A stretch of 64,000 nucleotides of DNA from Kaistella chaponensis (GTDB lineage Bacteria; Bacteroidota; Bacteroidia; Flavobacteriales; Weeksellaceae). The notes beneath the pieces were generated by a model. The model did not search any database. It was not told where the DNA came from and was given only the letters and a program-made list of their open reading frames with translations. The stretch covers positions 109,616-173,615 of the forward strand of contig NZ_FTOI01000007.1 of NCBI RefSeq assembly GCF_900156725.1, read 5' to 3'. A program made the translations under genes and the position numbers. Below are positions 25,183-34,357 of the stretch, one piece after another; the first letter of the stretch is position 1, and each line of letters opens with the position of its first letter.

Positions 25183-25953
25183 ATGAACGTAAAAGCAAAA
25201 AAATATCTCGGTCAACATTTCCTCACGGATGAAAATATCGCAAAAAATATTGTGGACGCTCTTTCATTCGATCACTACCAAAAAATATTGGAAGTTGGAC
25301 CTGGAATGGGCGTTCTCACCAAGTATCTTTTGGATAAAGAATCGGAAATTTTTGTGGCAGAAATCGACCATGAATCCGTGGAATATCTGCAGAAACATTA
25401 TGCTAAATTAGATAACCAACATATTATCGGTGATTTTCTAAAACTCAATATCGCGGAAACTTTTGAGAGTCAGGTTGCAATCATCGGGAATTTCCCGTAC
25501 AATATCTCGTCCCAAATTTTATTTAAAATCATCGATTATTACGATTATATTCCAGAAATGGTGGGAATGTTTCAGAAAGAAGTTGCGGAAAGAACTGCGG
25601 CAGTTCCACGAACGAAAGCGTATGGAATCTTGTCGGTTTTGGTTCAGGCGTTGTATGATGTGGACTATTTATTCACGGTTCATGAAAATGTTTTCAATCC
25701 GCCGCCAAAAGTAAAATCGGGTGTTATCAAACTAACAAGAAATCCTAAGGATGGTTTGGTCGGCAACGAAATTTTATTCAAAAAAATTGTAAAAGCAGGA
25801 TTTGGACAAAGACGGAAAAAGCTGTCGAATTCGTTGAAAGTTTTAGAAATTCCGGAAGCTTTGCAATCTCATCTATTTATGGATAAACGTGCGGAAGAAC
25901 TTACTATTCAAGATTTTATATCTTTAACACAGGAGTGGAAAAATGCGTTATAG
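25183..25953 (+). CDS. rsmA: 16S rRNA (adenine1518-N6/adenine1519-N6)-dimethyltransferase RsmA (KsgA)
   Basis: 256 residues from MNVKAKKYLGQHFLTDENIA; an in-frame TTG at 25168 would add five residues. It dimethylates two adjacent adenines in the 3' hairpin of 16S rRNA during small-subunit maturation. The SAM-binding motif is ILEVGPGMGVLTKYLL and the N6-adenine catalytic motif is GNFPYNIS. VFNPPPKVKSGVIKL is the usual C-terminal signature. It is divergent from ftsX. Confidence 0.97.
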   Translation: MNVKAKKYLGQHFLTDENIAKNIVDALSFDHYQKILEVGPGMGVLTKYLLDKESEIFVAEIDHESVEYLQKHYAKLDNQHIIGDFLKLNIAETFESQVAIIGNFPYNISSQILFKIIDYYDYIPEMVGMFQKEVAERTAAVPRTKAYGILSVLVQALYDVDYLFTVHENVFNPPPKVKSGVIKLTRNPKDGLVGNEILFKKIVKAGFGQRRKKLSNSLKVLEIPEALQSHLFMDKRAEELTIQDFISLTQEWKNAL

Positions 25954-25975
25954 GTCGTAAAAAAATCGAACTATT

Positions 25976-26527
25976 TTATTGCTCAGAAGATAGACTATTG
26001 CCTTCTTTTTTTAATTCTTCCAACTGCTTTTGAAGGTTTGCAATGACTTCTCTCATTGCTTTGATGTCGTTTTTATTAGAAGAAACATTGCTTTTTAGCA
26101 TGACATTTCTGGCGCGTTCGTTGTGATCGTCGGAATCTTCATCTTCGGCAATATCTTCAATATCTTCCTGGATGTCATCAATATCGACGCTAATTTCCTC
26201 GATATCTTCGCTAATTTCTTCAATATCATCCTGGATTTCTTCGATGTCTTCGCGAATATCTTCAATATGTTCGTGACTTCTATTGACAGACATCTGAATA
26301 AAAATAGCGAGGTAAATCGCTTCTAAAGACAAAACCGTGGTGAGAATCAATAGCATTTTATCAATGGAAACAATATGCAAAACCGGAAGAGCAAAAGCTG
26401 CAACAAAAACAATGGAATGCATGACGAGCGACTGAATAGATCCAATCCACCACATCACACCATCGGTAACTTTGGTAAGAAATTTTATATTTTTTTCGCG
26501 TAATTCTGCTCTGCTTGATTTATCCAT
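25976..26527 (-). CDS. DUF1003-related membrane protein with acidic heptad repeats
   Basis: 183 residues. Two membrane helices (about 28-52 and 59-79, the latter LTTVLSLEAIYLAIFIQMSV) recall DUF1003 and related small membrane proteins. A striking acidic stretch follows at about 87-130: six tandem heptads of the form I-x-E-D-I-E-E, predicted to form a long negatively charged coiled coil, coded by near-tandem 21-bp repeats. A charged C-terminal coiled coil completes it. Function unknown; multimerisation or cation binding is conjecture. Confidence 0.7.
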   Translation of the reverse strand: MDKSSRAELREKNIKFLTKVTDGVMWWIGSIQSLVMHSIVFVAAFALPVLHIVSIDKMLLILTTVLSLEAIYLAIFIQMSVNRSHEHIEDIREDIEEIQDDIEEISEDIEEISVDIDDIQEDIEDIAEDEDSDDHNERARNVMLKSNVSSNKNDIKAMREVIANLQKQLEELKKEGNSLSSEQ

Positions 26528-26544
26528 AATGAGTGCAAATTTAG

Positions 26545-27309
26545 TTAAAAATCCTTTGAAACGCCCAATCCAAATAAGGCAAAGTCGTATTTTGCAGGAT
26601 CTTCAGGATTAAATTTCCTTAATATCAAATCCATTTCTTCGACCGTTTTCCAGTCGTTTTGTTTTCTTTGAATCAGATGAAGTTTCCGGGAAATATTCCC
26701 CGTATGAACATCCAATGGAATCGATAAATATTTCTGATCAATATTGTGCCACAATCCAAAATCGACTCCTTTTCTGTCTTTTCGAACCATCCAGCGCAGA
26801 AACATCATGAGTCGTTTTGCAGAAGAATTTTTGTAGGTTGAACTTACATGTTTCCTGCTTCTATGGAGATTTTCTCCAATAAAATTTTCCCGAAAACGAT
26901 GCAAAGCATGATAGAAATTCCCTTCCCCATTTTGCATTAAAAAAAGGTTTTCTAAACTTTCGTTTTGTGAATAGATTCGTTTCAAATTAATGACAAATTC
27001 TTTAAAATCTTCGCCGTTAAAAGTTCTGTGAATACCTGTTTTTTCTAAAGAATTCAGCTCCTTTACCGAACTGTTTTTAATAAAATCGAAAGGAGAATTC
27101 CCCATGAAATTTAGCATTTTTTCAGCATCGTTAATGATTGATTTTCGATTTCCCCAAGAAATGGTTGCCGTTAAAAATCCGATGATTTCAATATCTTGTT
27201 TCAGCGAAAAACGATGCGGAACAGAAATAGGATCATCGCCTATAAAAGAAAGATTATTGTAGAAATCTGCTTTTTCGTCGAGGAAGGATTTGAGTTCGGG
27301 GACGGTCAT
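26545..27309 (-). CDS. TIGR02757 family protein
   Basis: 254 residues, full length for the TIGR02757 (DUF2400) family. Landmarks are IEIIGFLTATISWGNRKSII, FNGEDFKEF, RLMMFLRWMVRKDRKGVDFG and the terminal YDFALFGLGVSKDF. It is a soluble protein of unknown function, found widely in Bacteroidota, with a helix-hairpin-helix glycosylase-like look (RKGVDFG ... PLDVHTGNISRKL). DNA repair is possible but unproven. The next gene upstream is rnz. Confidence 0.88.
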   Translation of the reverse strand: MTVPELKSFLDEKADFYNNLSFIGDDPISVPHRFSLKQDIEIIGFLTATISWGNRKSIINDAEKMLNFMGNSPFDFIKNSSVKELNSLEKTGIHRTFNGEDFKEFVINLKRIYSQNESLENLFLMQNGEGNFYHALHRFRENFIGENLHRSRKHVSSTYKNSSAKRLMMFLRWMVRKDRKGVDFGLWHNIDQKYLSIPLDVHTGNISRKLHLIQRKQNDWKTVEEMDLILRKFNPEDPAKYDFALFGLGVSKDF

Positions 27310-27310
27310 T

Positions 27311-27362
27311 TATTGATGTGATGATTTGTTGATGTGAGGATGTGTTGATGTGAGGATTTGAT
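27311..27362. repeat. GATGTGATGATTTG simple-sequence repeat
   Basis: Imperfect repeats of GATGTGA(T/G)GAT(T/G)TGTT between the TIGR02757 gene and rnz. A similar tract lies at 34310-34352 after the Gfo/Idh gene. Nothing else is evident up to 27457. Confidence 0.7.
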
Positions 27363-27457
27363 GAAATTTTTATTTGATTGATGAAAATTATGATCGTTAT
27401 TTCCTTCACGATCAATACGTTGTCTTTCAATCAAAAATTAACTAACCAACTATTCTT

Positions 27458-28375
27458 TTATCCAATTTTCACTGCTTCCAAAACTTTTGGTAAAAAACTG
27501 TTGGGGAAAACTTCGCGGGCTTCGTCGGTGAAAACGCTTAAGTCTCCGTAACGGTTCGAAAAATGACCCAAAATTAATTTTCCAACATTGGCTTTTCTCG
27601 CAATTCTGGCAGCTTCTAAAGCGGTTGTGTGACCCGTGTAATCTGCCATTTCTTTTAAATCGTGCAGGAAAGTGGATTCGTGGTAAAGGACATCGACATT
27701 TTCAATGATCGGAACTACGTTTTCAATATAGCGAGTGTCGCTGCAAAATGCGTACGATACGGATTTGGTGGGTTCATTGGTGAGTACAGAATTTTTTAAA
27801 ACGTAACCATCACTGAGAATAAAATCTTTACCCAATTTCAAATTATGGTAATCGCAGGTTTCTATTTCGGAATATTTTGAAATTTCCTGCATGTTGAGAT
27901 GGCGTTCTTTTGGTTTTTCTTTGAAGAGATAACCGTTGCAATAAATCCGATGATCAAGGGGAATCGTATAGACTTCTACTCTATTGTCCTCATAAATTTT
28001 TTCTGATGTTTTGCCACTAAGTTCATGGTAAATCACATCAAAACCACGGTGTGTTTCTGTGATTCGGAAAATGGTTTCCATCATTTCTTTGATTCCTTTC
28101 GGGCCGTAAACATTCAGCGGCATTTCGCGCCCTAAAAGTCGGAAGGAAGCGATTAATCCCGGTAATCCGAAACAGTGATCGCCATGAAGATGCGAAATAA
28201 AGATATTGTTGATCTTAGAAAATCTGGCTTTTGCTTTTCGGAGCTGCACTTGTGTTCCTTCACCGCAATCGATCAGGAAAGACCGTTCTTCCATTTCTAG
28301 AAATTGCGCAGTCGGCGATGAAGTTACCGTAGGTATTGCTGAATTGAAGCCGAGAATAGTAAGATAAGTACTCAA
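27458..28375 (-). CDS. rnz: ribonuclease Z
   Basis: 305-residue metallo-beta-lactamase-fold endonuclease that trims the 3' ends of tRNA precursors. The zinc motif is SHLHGDHCFGLPGL (61-74, H62-x-H64-x-D66-H67). Further ligands lie in YAFCSDTRY and LYHESTFLHD, and GHTTALEAARIA and LGHFSNRY close the site. The length is standard for the short RNase Z form. It shares the strand with TIGR02757 but is 148 bp away, so probably a separate unit. Confidence 0.96.
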   Translation of the reverse strand: MSTYLTILGFNSAIPTVTSSPTAQFLEMEERSFLIDCGEGTQVQLRKAKARFSKINNIFISHLHGDHCFGLPGLIASFRLLGREMPLNVYGPKGIKEMMETIFRITETHRGFDVIYHELSGKTSEKIYEDNRVEVYTIPLDHRIYCNGYLFKEKPKERHLNMQEISKYSEIETCDYHNLKLGKDFILSDGYVLKNSVLTNEPTKSVSYAFCSDTRYIENVVPIIENVDVLYHESTFLHDLKEMADYTGHTTALEAARIARKANVGKLILGHFSNRYGDLSVFTDEAREVFPNSFLPKVLEAVKIG

Positions 28376-28618
28376 GAGGTAAGTGTTTGATTTTGATGAC
28401 CAATCATTTTTGATTGAAGTTTTAAATTTAATACAAATTTAATCATTCTTAGGCTATTTTAAACAAGAAAAAGGGATAGGAATAATGAATGTGAAATTTA
28501 GAAGGAAATTTGACTTCCAAAAAGTTGTCCGTTTTTTTTAAGTTCGCTGAATAATGTCTAAAAATTGAGAAAAAAGGCTTTTAATACAATTTTAAAAGAA
28601 GAAAAAACCTTTGTTTTA
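28376..28618. other. gap upstream of rnz, no gene seen
   Basis: AT-rich, with stops in all frames. It would hold the rnz promoter, but no clear TAnnTTTG element with a -33 partner was found. Confidence 0.4.
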
Positions 28619-28695
28619 GCCCCGATTGCAGTGGCATCCTTTTTCTTTTTTTTCTAAGAAAAAAGAAAAAGATATAACGGAAAGCGGGTCGAGTC
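28619..28695. repeat. MITE-like composite palindromic element, copy 2
   Basis: AGCCCCGATTGCAGTGGCATCC then CTTTTTCTTTTTT / AAAAAAGAAAAAG arms (28639-28671), then GATATAACGGAAAGCGGG. The outer blocks match those of the element at 22812-22936 (AGCCCGA, AGTGG, ACGGA, GCGG) while the inner stem is quite different. It is a recognised style of repeat in flavobacterial genomes (recalled). Confidence 0.75.
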
Positions 28696-28732
28696 TTGGC
28701 GCAGAAGCCTATCTTTTTGTGCTCCAAAAAAA

Positions 28733-28759
28733 AAATCCCGAAAAAAATTTCCGGGATTT
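28733..28759 (-). terminator. intrinsic terminator of the ccsBA gene
   Basis: AAATCCCG and CGGGATTT arms with a central A/T tract. On the minus strand nine T follow, 18 bases after the stop at 28777. Confidence 0.85.
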
Positions 28760-28776
28760 GATCTTGATCGTTACAC

Positions 28777-31700
28777 TTATTTTTTCAAAGCCTTCAAACT
28801 TATAAAAGAAACGGCTGCAAGTACAACCATACTCGATAAACCGATATAAACCCAAGCTGGAACAGGAACTGGATCTCCTGCTGCATAAGAATGCAGACCG
28901 CTTAAGTAATAATTTACCCCGAAATACGTCATGACCATCGAACAGAATGAGAACATTGCTGCAACGTGATATGACCATCTTCCGCGCAATCCTGGAACGA
29001 GTCGCATGTGCAAAACGAAGGCATAAACCATGATGGAAATAAATGCCCAGGTTTCTTTTGGATCCCAACTCCAGTATCTTCCCCACGATTCATTTGCCCA
29101 AATTCCGCCGAGGAAATTCCCAACCGTTAAAGCGAAAAGTCCCATTGTTAAAGACATTTCGGAAACGATGGTTAGTTCTTTTATTGTAGTGTCGTGATGA
29201 AAAAGATATGATTTCTTATTGGAAATAATGTAAAATAACAAAGTGATGACCGCAATAACCATCGACAAGCCGAAAAATCCGTAACTCGATGTGATAATTG
29301 CCACGTGAACAATCAACCAATACGATTTCAAAACAGGAACGAGCGGCGTAATTTGTGGATCCAAAGCAGAACCACCGTGCGCAAATCCCATCATGATCAC
29401 GGCAACCATAAATCCTGCGGCAGGAATTAAAGCGTTGGAAACATTGTTTCTTTTAATTTTTTCGGAACTGTCTTTCTTTTTCAAACTTGGTTTTCCAAAT
29501 CCGAAATAAAACATTAAACCTGCAGAAATTCCGATCCAGGAAATAAAGATAATTGCTTCGTAACCATTACTCCAAGGAGCGTGACCGGATAAATACCATC
29601 TGGAAACCAACCCTAAGAAATGAGCCAAATAACCGATGACTCCAAAAGCAATAATTCCTTTGATCACTCGGTTTAGTATTTTGTTAGGTTTGAACAATTC
29701 TACAAATCCCAGTAGTAAAAGCAAAGCACCAATAATCGTGTAGAAAATCAGCAATTTGAAATTCAGGTTGATTTTGTTCATAAAAACCTCCAACTTCACT
29801 TTCGATTCGGAAGGAACTACGTTTTTACCCCAATTCTGTTGATAGTCTGAAAGGATTTTAAGTTCGGTATCAGGTTTAGACCAGTCTCCGGATTGTTGTG
29901 CTGCTAAAACACTCGAAAAGTAAGGTCCCATCACCTTTTGGGAATTGGTGTCGGGTTCAAAATTTTGGTCAAGCCAAGAATGCCAAGTGCTGTTTGGATC
30001 GTTTTGCACCGGAACAATTCTTAAAAACTGACCGCTGAAAAATTCGTTAAAAGCCTGAACACGATCATTAAGATCAATTACCGCTAAATCATATTTGCTT
30101 TGAGCAGCTGGTTTCTTTGCAAAGGCGATCCGATAATCTTCTTCTAAAACATAGTGAAGCTGACCATTTGCATCCGCAGGAAACATGTTCATCAAAGAAG
30201 TGTAACCTTCTGCGTTGGCTTTGGTTTTCTTCAGTAATTCTTCTCCTCCCGTAATAATTTTTATCAATGGAACCATCGTCCAACTTGCGGTATCGGTATT
30301 GATTGATAGAAACCATTGATTAACGGTAAGACTTTTTCCGTTCGTACCCTTAAATTTATCGCTTTTATATAACTTTCTTAGAACATCTAAAGCTTGCGTG
30401 TTGATTGGAACAATACGACCTTCTCTATTTTGAACGAGAAGACTACCAAATTTTTCAGCATGTTCTTCAGAAATTTTATTTCGGTTAATGATTTCATCGG
30501 CAGAGATCATTTTTGGTGACTTTAAAGCCAATGTATTCGTTTGTTTTTTTGGAGCTGCTTCTTGCATTAAAGCTGCGTCTGCATTTCCATGATCGTGACC
30601 ATCTGATGCAGAATGTTTTTGTTCACTACCGTCTTTTCCGTGCGTATCGATATACTGCGCGTTAAAACTCAAGCTTAAGAACAATAATAAAACTGTTGCT
30701 GCTCTTTTGTGATTCACTGCTTGTAAATTTTTATTGAGTTTCCAGAAATGAGAACCTTTCCAAAAGAAGGTCACAAACATTCCTAAAAATAAGAATGCAT
30801 ATCCTAAATATGAAATTAATGTTCCCCAGAAATCGTGGTTTACAGAAAGTACTGTTCCTTTTCGATCGGGATCAAAACTTGCCTGAAAAAACCGATAACC
30901 ACCATGATTAAGAACGTGATTCATATAAATTTTATAAGGTGTTTCTTTTCCCTCGTCAATGATTTTCACGTGACTTTCGTAAGCACTTGGTGAGGTACTT
31001 CCTGGATAAGTTTCCATAACAAATTTTTCAAGTTTCAGGGAGAAAGGAGTGTTATAGACTTTGGGTCCAAATCCTAAAATAATATTCAGACCATCGATCG
31101 TAATTTGTTTATACGCATTTGGATTTCCTTCTTCCACGGATAAATCAACATTCATTTTCGTTTTTGGACCTTGAACTTCAACCGTTAACTGATCCGGAAC
31201 CATTTTATCTTTTTTGCGATCACCTTCATAGGAAATTAATTTTCCTTTTTTCAAACCTTCCGGAACTACCAATTTTAAATCATTGATCGTATATAAACTC
31301 CGTAAAACCAAAGGTTGAAATTCATCTTTCTTCGTTGTACCCGTTGCTTGCGTTGCCATCGTCATAAAATTACCATCAACAGGCGTTTTTATGAGCATGG
31401 TTCCATTCGAATTGTTAAATTCTACCGCACCTGCAATTGCGCGGTTGAAAGCGACCAAAGTCCCATTAATCAACTTCGATTCTCCAGCTTTAATGTAAAT
31501 ATTTTCACGGCCACTTTGTCCTGTAGAAACTACATGTAGATATTCTGTTCCTGAATTATCCGCGACTAAACTGTCTTTTTTACGTTGTACAAACTTAAGT
31601 TGTTTGACCGTAATCTGTTTTCCGTGGTAATCATATCCCGCTTTGAAATTTTTAGCGAATATTTTTGCAATTAATTTGGTTTCGCGTGCTCCGTCTGGAA

Positions 31701-32127
31701 TCATCGTAAAAGGAACATCCTGATAATTCAAAATATCACCTTTTTCTTCGATCTGAATTTTAAAATAGTTTTTACTCGTCACTACTTCATTAGATGTAGC
31801 TCCTTCTCGAATATGCATAATTCCTTCATAACTAATGTACCGCGTCACTGCACCTCCAATGAAGAGGAGAACAAATGCAAGGTGAAATACCAAAGTTGGC
31901 CATTTTTCCCGTCGGAATAATCGGTACCGAAACATATTCCCAATAAAGTTAATGATCAAAAGGAGCATGATTGCTTCAAACCATTTTGCTTCATAAATCA
32001 GGGCTTTTGCAGTGGGAGTTCCGAAATCATTTTCAAGGAAAGTTGCATAGGCCATTGCTACAGCAAAAAGAACCAGCAAAACCGCCATTGTACGAGTGGA
32101 AATAAGAATATTCTGAATTTTTTTCAT
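28777..32127 (-). CDS. ccsBA: fused ResB-CcsA cytochrome c biogenesis protein
   Basis: 1116 residues. The N-terminal half is ResB/CcsB-like: helices near 13-31 and 48-63, VFHLAFVLLFIGGAVTRYIS (about 81-100), a large periplasmic domain, then a further helix near 450. The C-terminal third is CcsA: about eight helices with the haem-handling motif WGRYWSWDPKETWAFI and VSRWYLSGHAPWSNGYEAI. System II carries haem across the inner membrane and attaches it to apocytochrome c. The fusion is normal in Bacteroidota. A His-rich periplasmic segment (SDGHDHGNADAAL) sits at the junction. Monocistronic. Confidence 0.93.
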   Translation of the reverse strand: MKKIQNILISTRTMAVLLVLFAVAMAYATFLENDFGTPTAKALIYEAKWFEAIMLLLIINFIGNMFRYRLFRREKWPTLVFHLAFVLLFIGGAVTRYISYEGIMHIREGATSNEVVTSKNYFKIQIEEKGDILNYQDVPFTMIPDGARETKLIAKIFAKNFKAGYDYHGKQITVKQLKFVQRKKDSLVADNSGTEYLHVVSTGQSGRENIYIKAGESKLINGTLVAFNRAIAGAVEFNNSNGTMLIKTPVDGNFMTMATQATGTTKKDEFQPLVLRSLYTINDLKLVVPEGLKKGKLISYEGDRKKDKMVPDQLTVEVQGPKTKMNVDLSVEEGNPNAYKQITIDGLNIILGFGPKVYNTPFSLKLEKFVMETYPGSTSPSAYESHVKIIDEGKETPYKIYMNHVLNHGGYRFFQASFDPDRKGTVLSVNHDFWGTLISYLGYAFLFLGMFVTFFWKGSHFWKLNKNLQAVNHKRAATVLLLFLSLSFNAQYIDTHGKDGSEQKHSASDGHDHGNADAALMQEAAPKKQTNTLALKSPKMISADEIINRNKISEEHAEKFGSLLVQNREGRIVPINTQALDVLRKLYKSDKFKGTNGKSLTVNQWFLSINTDTASWTMVPLIKIITGGEELLKKTKANAEGYTSLMNMFPADANGQLHYVLEEDYRIAFAKKPAAQSKYDLAVIDLNDRVQAFNEFFSGQFLRIVPVQNDPNSTWHSWLDQNFEPDTNSQKVMGPYFSSVLAAQQSGDWSKPDTELKILSDYQQNWGKNVVPSESKVKLEVFMNKINLNFKLLIFYTIIGALLLLLGFVELFKPNKILNRVIKGIIAFGVIGYLAHFLGLVSRWYLSGHAPWSNGYEAIIFISWIGISAGLMFYFGFGKPSLKKKDSSEKIKRNNVSNALIPAAGFMVAVIMMGFAHGGSALDPQITPLVPVLKSYWLIVHVAIITSSYGFFGLSMVIAVITLLFYIISNKKSYLFHHDTTIKELTIVSEMSLTMGLFALTVGNFLGGIWANESWGRYWSWDPKETWAFISIMVYAFVLHMRLVPGLRGRWSYHVAAMFSFCSMVMTYFGVNYYLSGLHSYAAGDPVPVPAWVYIGLSSMVVLAAVSFISLKALKK

Positions 32128-32587
32128 GAGAATACAATACTTTTAAAGATTACTGAAAATACTTTTTTTTAGATTTTCAGTTCTATTCGTTGAGGATAAT
32201 TTTTGAGCAATTGCAAAAATACAATCTATAAAATGAATAAGCGAATTTGCAACGTGATATTTATTAGGTTTCCATAAAGCAGAACTTTTAAAACTGGCGC
32301 TTAAAAAAATAAACAGATCACCTTCTTTTAGCGCGTTTTAATTCCTTTTTTTTGGAGAGTGGCAAAAAATTTAATTGTTTATGGGGCAGCTTCCTTTACA
32401 ATCATCATCAATCATTCAGGGAAAAGCATTTTAAAGAGAAGTTTAAAGGGAAAATATGTTGCAAAATTCCTTCACCTAAATTTTTGCAGACAGCTTAAAA
32501 TTTAGTTCATCCTAAATATCCACTTACATTTTGCACCTAAAGAATCTGAATATATGTTCCACTTAATTGAAAAATTTTCAGATCATT
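32128..32587. other. 460-bp gap with a ccsBA promoter candidate
   Basis: Minus-strand TATTTTTG (32221-32214) matches TAnnTTTG and would give a leader of about 80 bases for ccsBA. No -33 TTTG at standard spacing is clear. The remainder shows only short open frames with stops and no RNA gene I can recognise. Confidence 0.4.
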
Positions 32588-33238
32588 TTAATGATTCGTA
32601 TTGTTGAGCATTGGAACAAATTTATACGCCCCAAATTCTTCTTTTTCAAATTCCTTTTCGGATTTTTTTGTAAATCTTGTAAGAACCTGTTCCTCCGTTT
32701 TACCTAATGGAATGACCATCATTCCGCCTACTTTTAATTGATGAAGCAATTCGGTGGGTAAAGTTTCTGCGCCGCAAGTCACGAGGATTTTATCAAAGGG
32801 TGCAAATGTTGGCAATCCTGCAAAACCATCCCCAAAACTCTGAAATTTCGGACGAAGATGCAATTCACGCAATTTTTTCTGAGAGAAATCGTGCAGATCT
32901 TTTTGGCGCTCGATGGTATAAACCCAAGCATTCATTGCGACCAACACCGCGGTTTGGTAACCACTTCCGGTTCCGATTTCTAAAACCTTATCTTTTTGCT
33001 GAATTTCTAGCAATTCTGTTTGTTCCGCAACGGTGGAAGGATGCGAAATCGTTTGCTTTGCTAAGATCGGAAAAGCGCGGTCTTCGTAGGCGAAATCCTC
33101 GAAAATGCTTTCCAGAAAAAGATGTCGTGGAACTTCATTGATGGCTTTCAAAACATTGTCGTCTGAAATCCCAATTTTTTCCCGAAGATATTCCACCAAA
33201 ATTTTCCTTTTTCCTTTGTGTACGTATGAATCCTGCAT
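32588..33238 (-). CDS. pcm: protein-L-isoaspartate(D-aspartate) O-methyltransferase
   Basis: 216 residues from MQDSYVHKGKRKILVEYL; an earlier in-frame start adds 20 unrelated residues. It methylates isoaspartyl residues in damaged proteins so that they can revert. The family motifs are RHLFLES, AFPILAKQTISHPSTVAEQT, VLEIGTGSGYQTAVLV (SAM site), LPTFAPFDKILVTCGAETLP and GGMMVIPLG. Divergent from the Gfo/Idh gene. Confidence 0.96.
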   Translation of the reverse strand: MQDSYVHKGKRKILVEYLREKIGISDDNVLKAINEVPRHLFLESIFEDFAYEDRAFPILAKQTISHPSTVAEQTELLEIQQKDKVLEIGTGSGYQTAVLVAMNAWVYTIERQKDLHDFSQKKLRELHLRPKFQSFGDGFAGLPTFAPFDKILVTCGAETLPTELLHQLKVGGMMVIPLGKTEEQVLTRFTKKSEKEFEKEEFGAYKFVPMLNNTNH

Positions 33239-33350
33239 TTCACAAAAATAGGAATTAGATTTTAGAAATGAGAATTTAGAGATTAGAATTTCTAGCATCT
33301 AACTTCTCGCTTCTAACATCTTTTATTATCTTTACAAAAATTAATTTTCA

Positions 33351-34313
33351 ATGCTAAAAGCGGGTTTAGTTGGCGCAGGTCACTTAGGAAAAATACATTT
33401 AAAACTTCTGAATCAATCAGAAAAATACGAATTGGTCGGTTTTCACGACGCAGATGCTGAAAATGGCAGAAAACTGGAAAGTGAATTGGGCTACAAATAT
33501 TTCGAACATTTCGAGGATTTACTCAACGAGATTGAGATGCTCGATATTGTAACTCCAACCCTTTATCACTACGATTATGCGATGAAAGCGATCGATAAAA
33601 AAATTCATTTTTTCATTGAAAAGCCCATTACGCAAACTTTAAAACAAGCGGAAGAAATTCTCTACAAATGCCGTGAATTTGGTATCAAAGCGCAAGTTGG
33701 GCACGTTGAAAGGTACAATCCGGCTTTTATTGGCTCCAAAGATTATATTAAAAATCCCATGTTCATTGAAATCCATCGATTGGCGGAATTTAATCCGCGT
33801 GGAACGGATGTTTCTGTTGTTTTGGATTTAATGATCCATGATTTGGATATTTTACTGTCGATTGTAAAATCAAAAGTAAAAGCAATTCATGCAAGTGGCG
33901 TTTCGGTGGTTTCGAAATCTCCGGATATTTGTAATGCGAGAATTGAGTTTGAAAACGGATGCGTGGCGAATCTGACGACTTCCAGAATTTCGATGAAAGC
34001 GATGCGAAAATCCCGATTTTTCCAGCAGGATGCTTATATTTCTGTAGATTTTTTAGAAAAAAAAGCCGAAGTCATTCGCATGAAACCGGCACCAGAAAAC
34101 CCTTCTGATTTCGATATGATCATTGAAAATGCGGAAGGTGAAAAGAACCAGATTATTTTCGAATATCCAAACATTCAACCGAACAATGCGATTCTGGATG
34201 AATTAGAAAGTTTTGCAGATGCGATCACTGAAAATAAAAATGTGGAAGTTTCTTTGGAAGATGGAACAGAAGCTTTGAAAGTAGCTTTGGAGATTGTTAA
34301 GATGATTAGTTGA
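33351..34313 (+). CDS. Gfo/Idh/MocA family NAD(P)-dependent oxidoreductase
   Basis: 320 residues. N-terminal Rossmann fold with AGLVGAGHLGKIHLKLL (4-20) and HDADAENGRKL. FIEKPITQTLKQAEEILYKC includes the EKP motif with the catalytic Lys. VGHVERYNPAF and DLMIHDLDILL are C-terminal active-site segments. Sugar or related cyclic alcohol substrates are typical. In this phylum it is often found near 3-hydroxybutyryl-CoA dehydrogenase, which is 2.4 kb downstream here; the intervening genes look inserted. Substrate unknown. Confidence 0.9.
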   Translation: MLKAGLVGAGHLGKIHLKLLNQSEKYELVGFHDADAENGRKLESELGYKYFEHFEDLLNEIEMLDIVTPTLYHYDYAMKAIDKKIHFFIEKPITQTLKQAEEILYKCREFGIKAQVGHVERYNPAFIGSKDYIKNPMFIEIHRLAEFNPRGTDVSVVLDLMIHDLDILLSIVKSKVKAIHASGVSVVSKSPDICNARIEFENGCVANLTTSRISMKAMRKSRFFQQDAYISVDFLEKKAEVIRMKPAPENPSDFDMIIENAEGEKNQIIFEYPNIQPNNAILDELESFADAITENKNVEVSLEDGTEALKVALEIVKMIS

Positions 34314-34352
34314 TGTGATGATTTGATGTGATAATGTGGTGATGTGATAATT
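34310..34352. repeat. GATGTGATGATTTG simple-sequence repeat, second tract
   Basis: GTTGATGTGATGATTTGATG then TGATAATGTGGTGATGTGAT, the same composition as 27311-27362, directly after the Gfo/Idh stop. Confidence 0.7.
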
Positions 34353-34357
34353 TGAAA

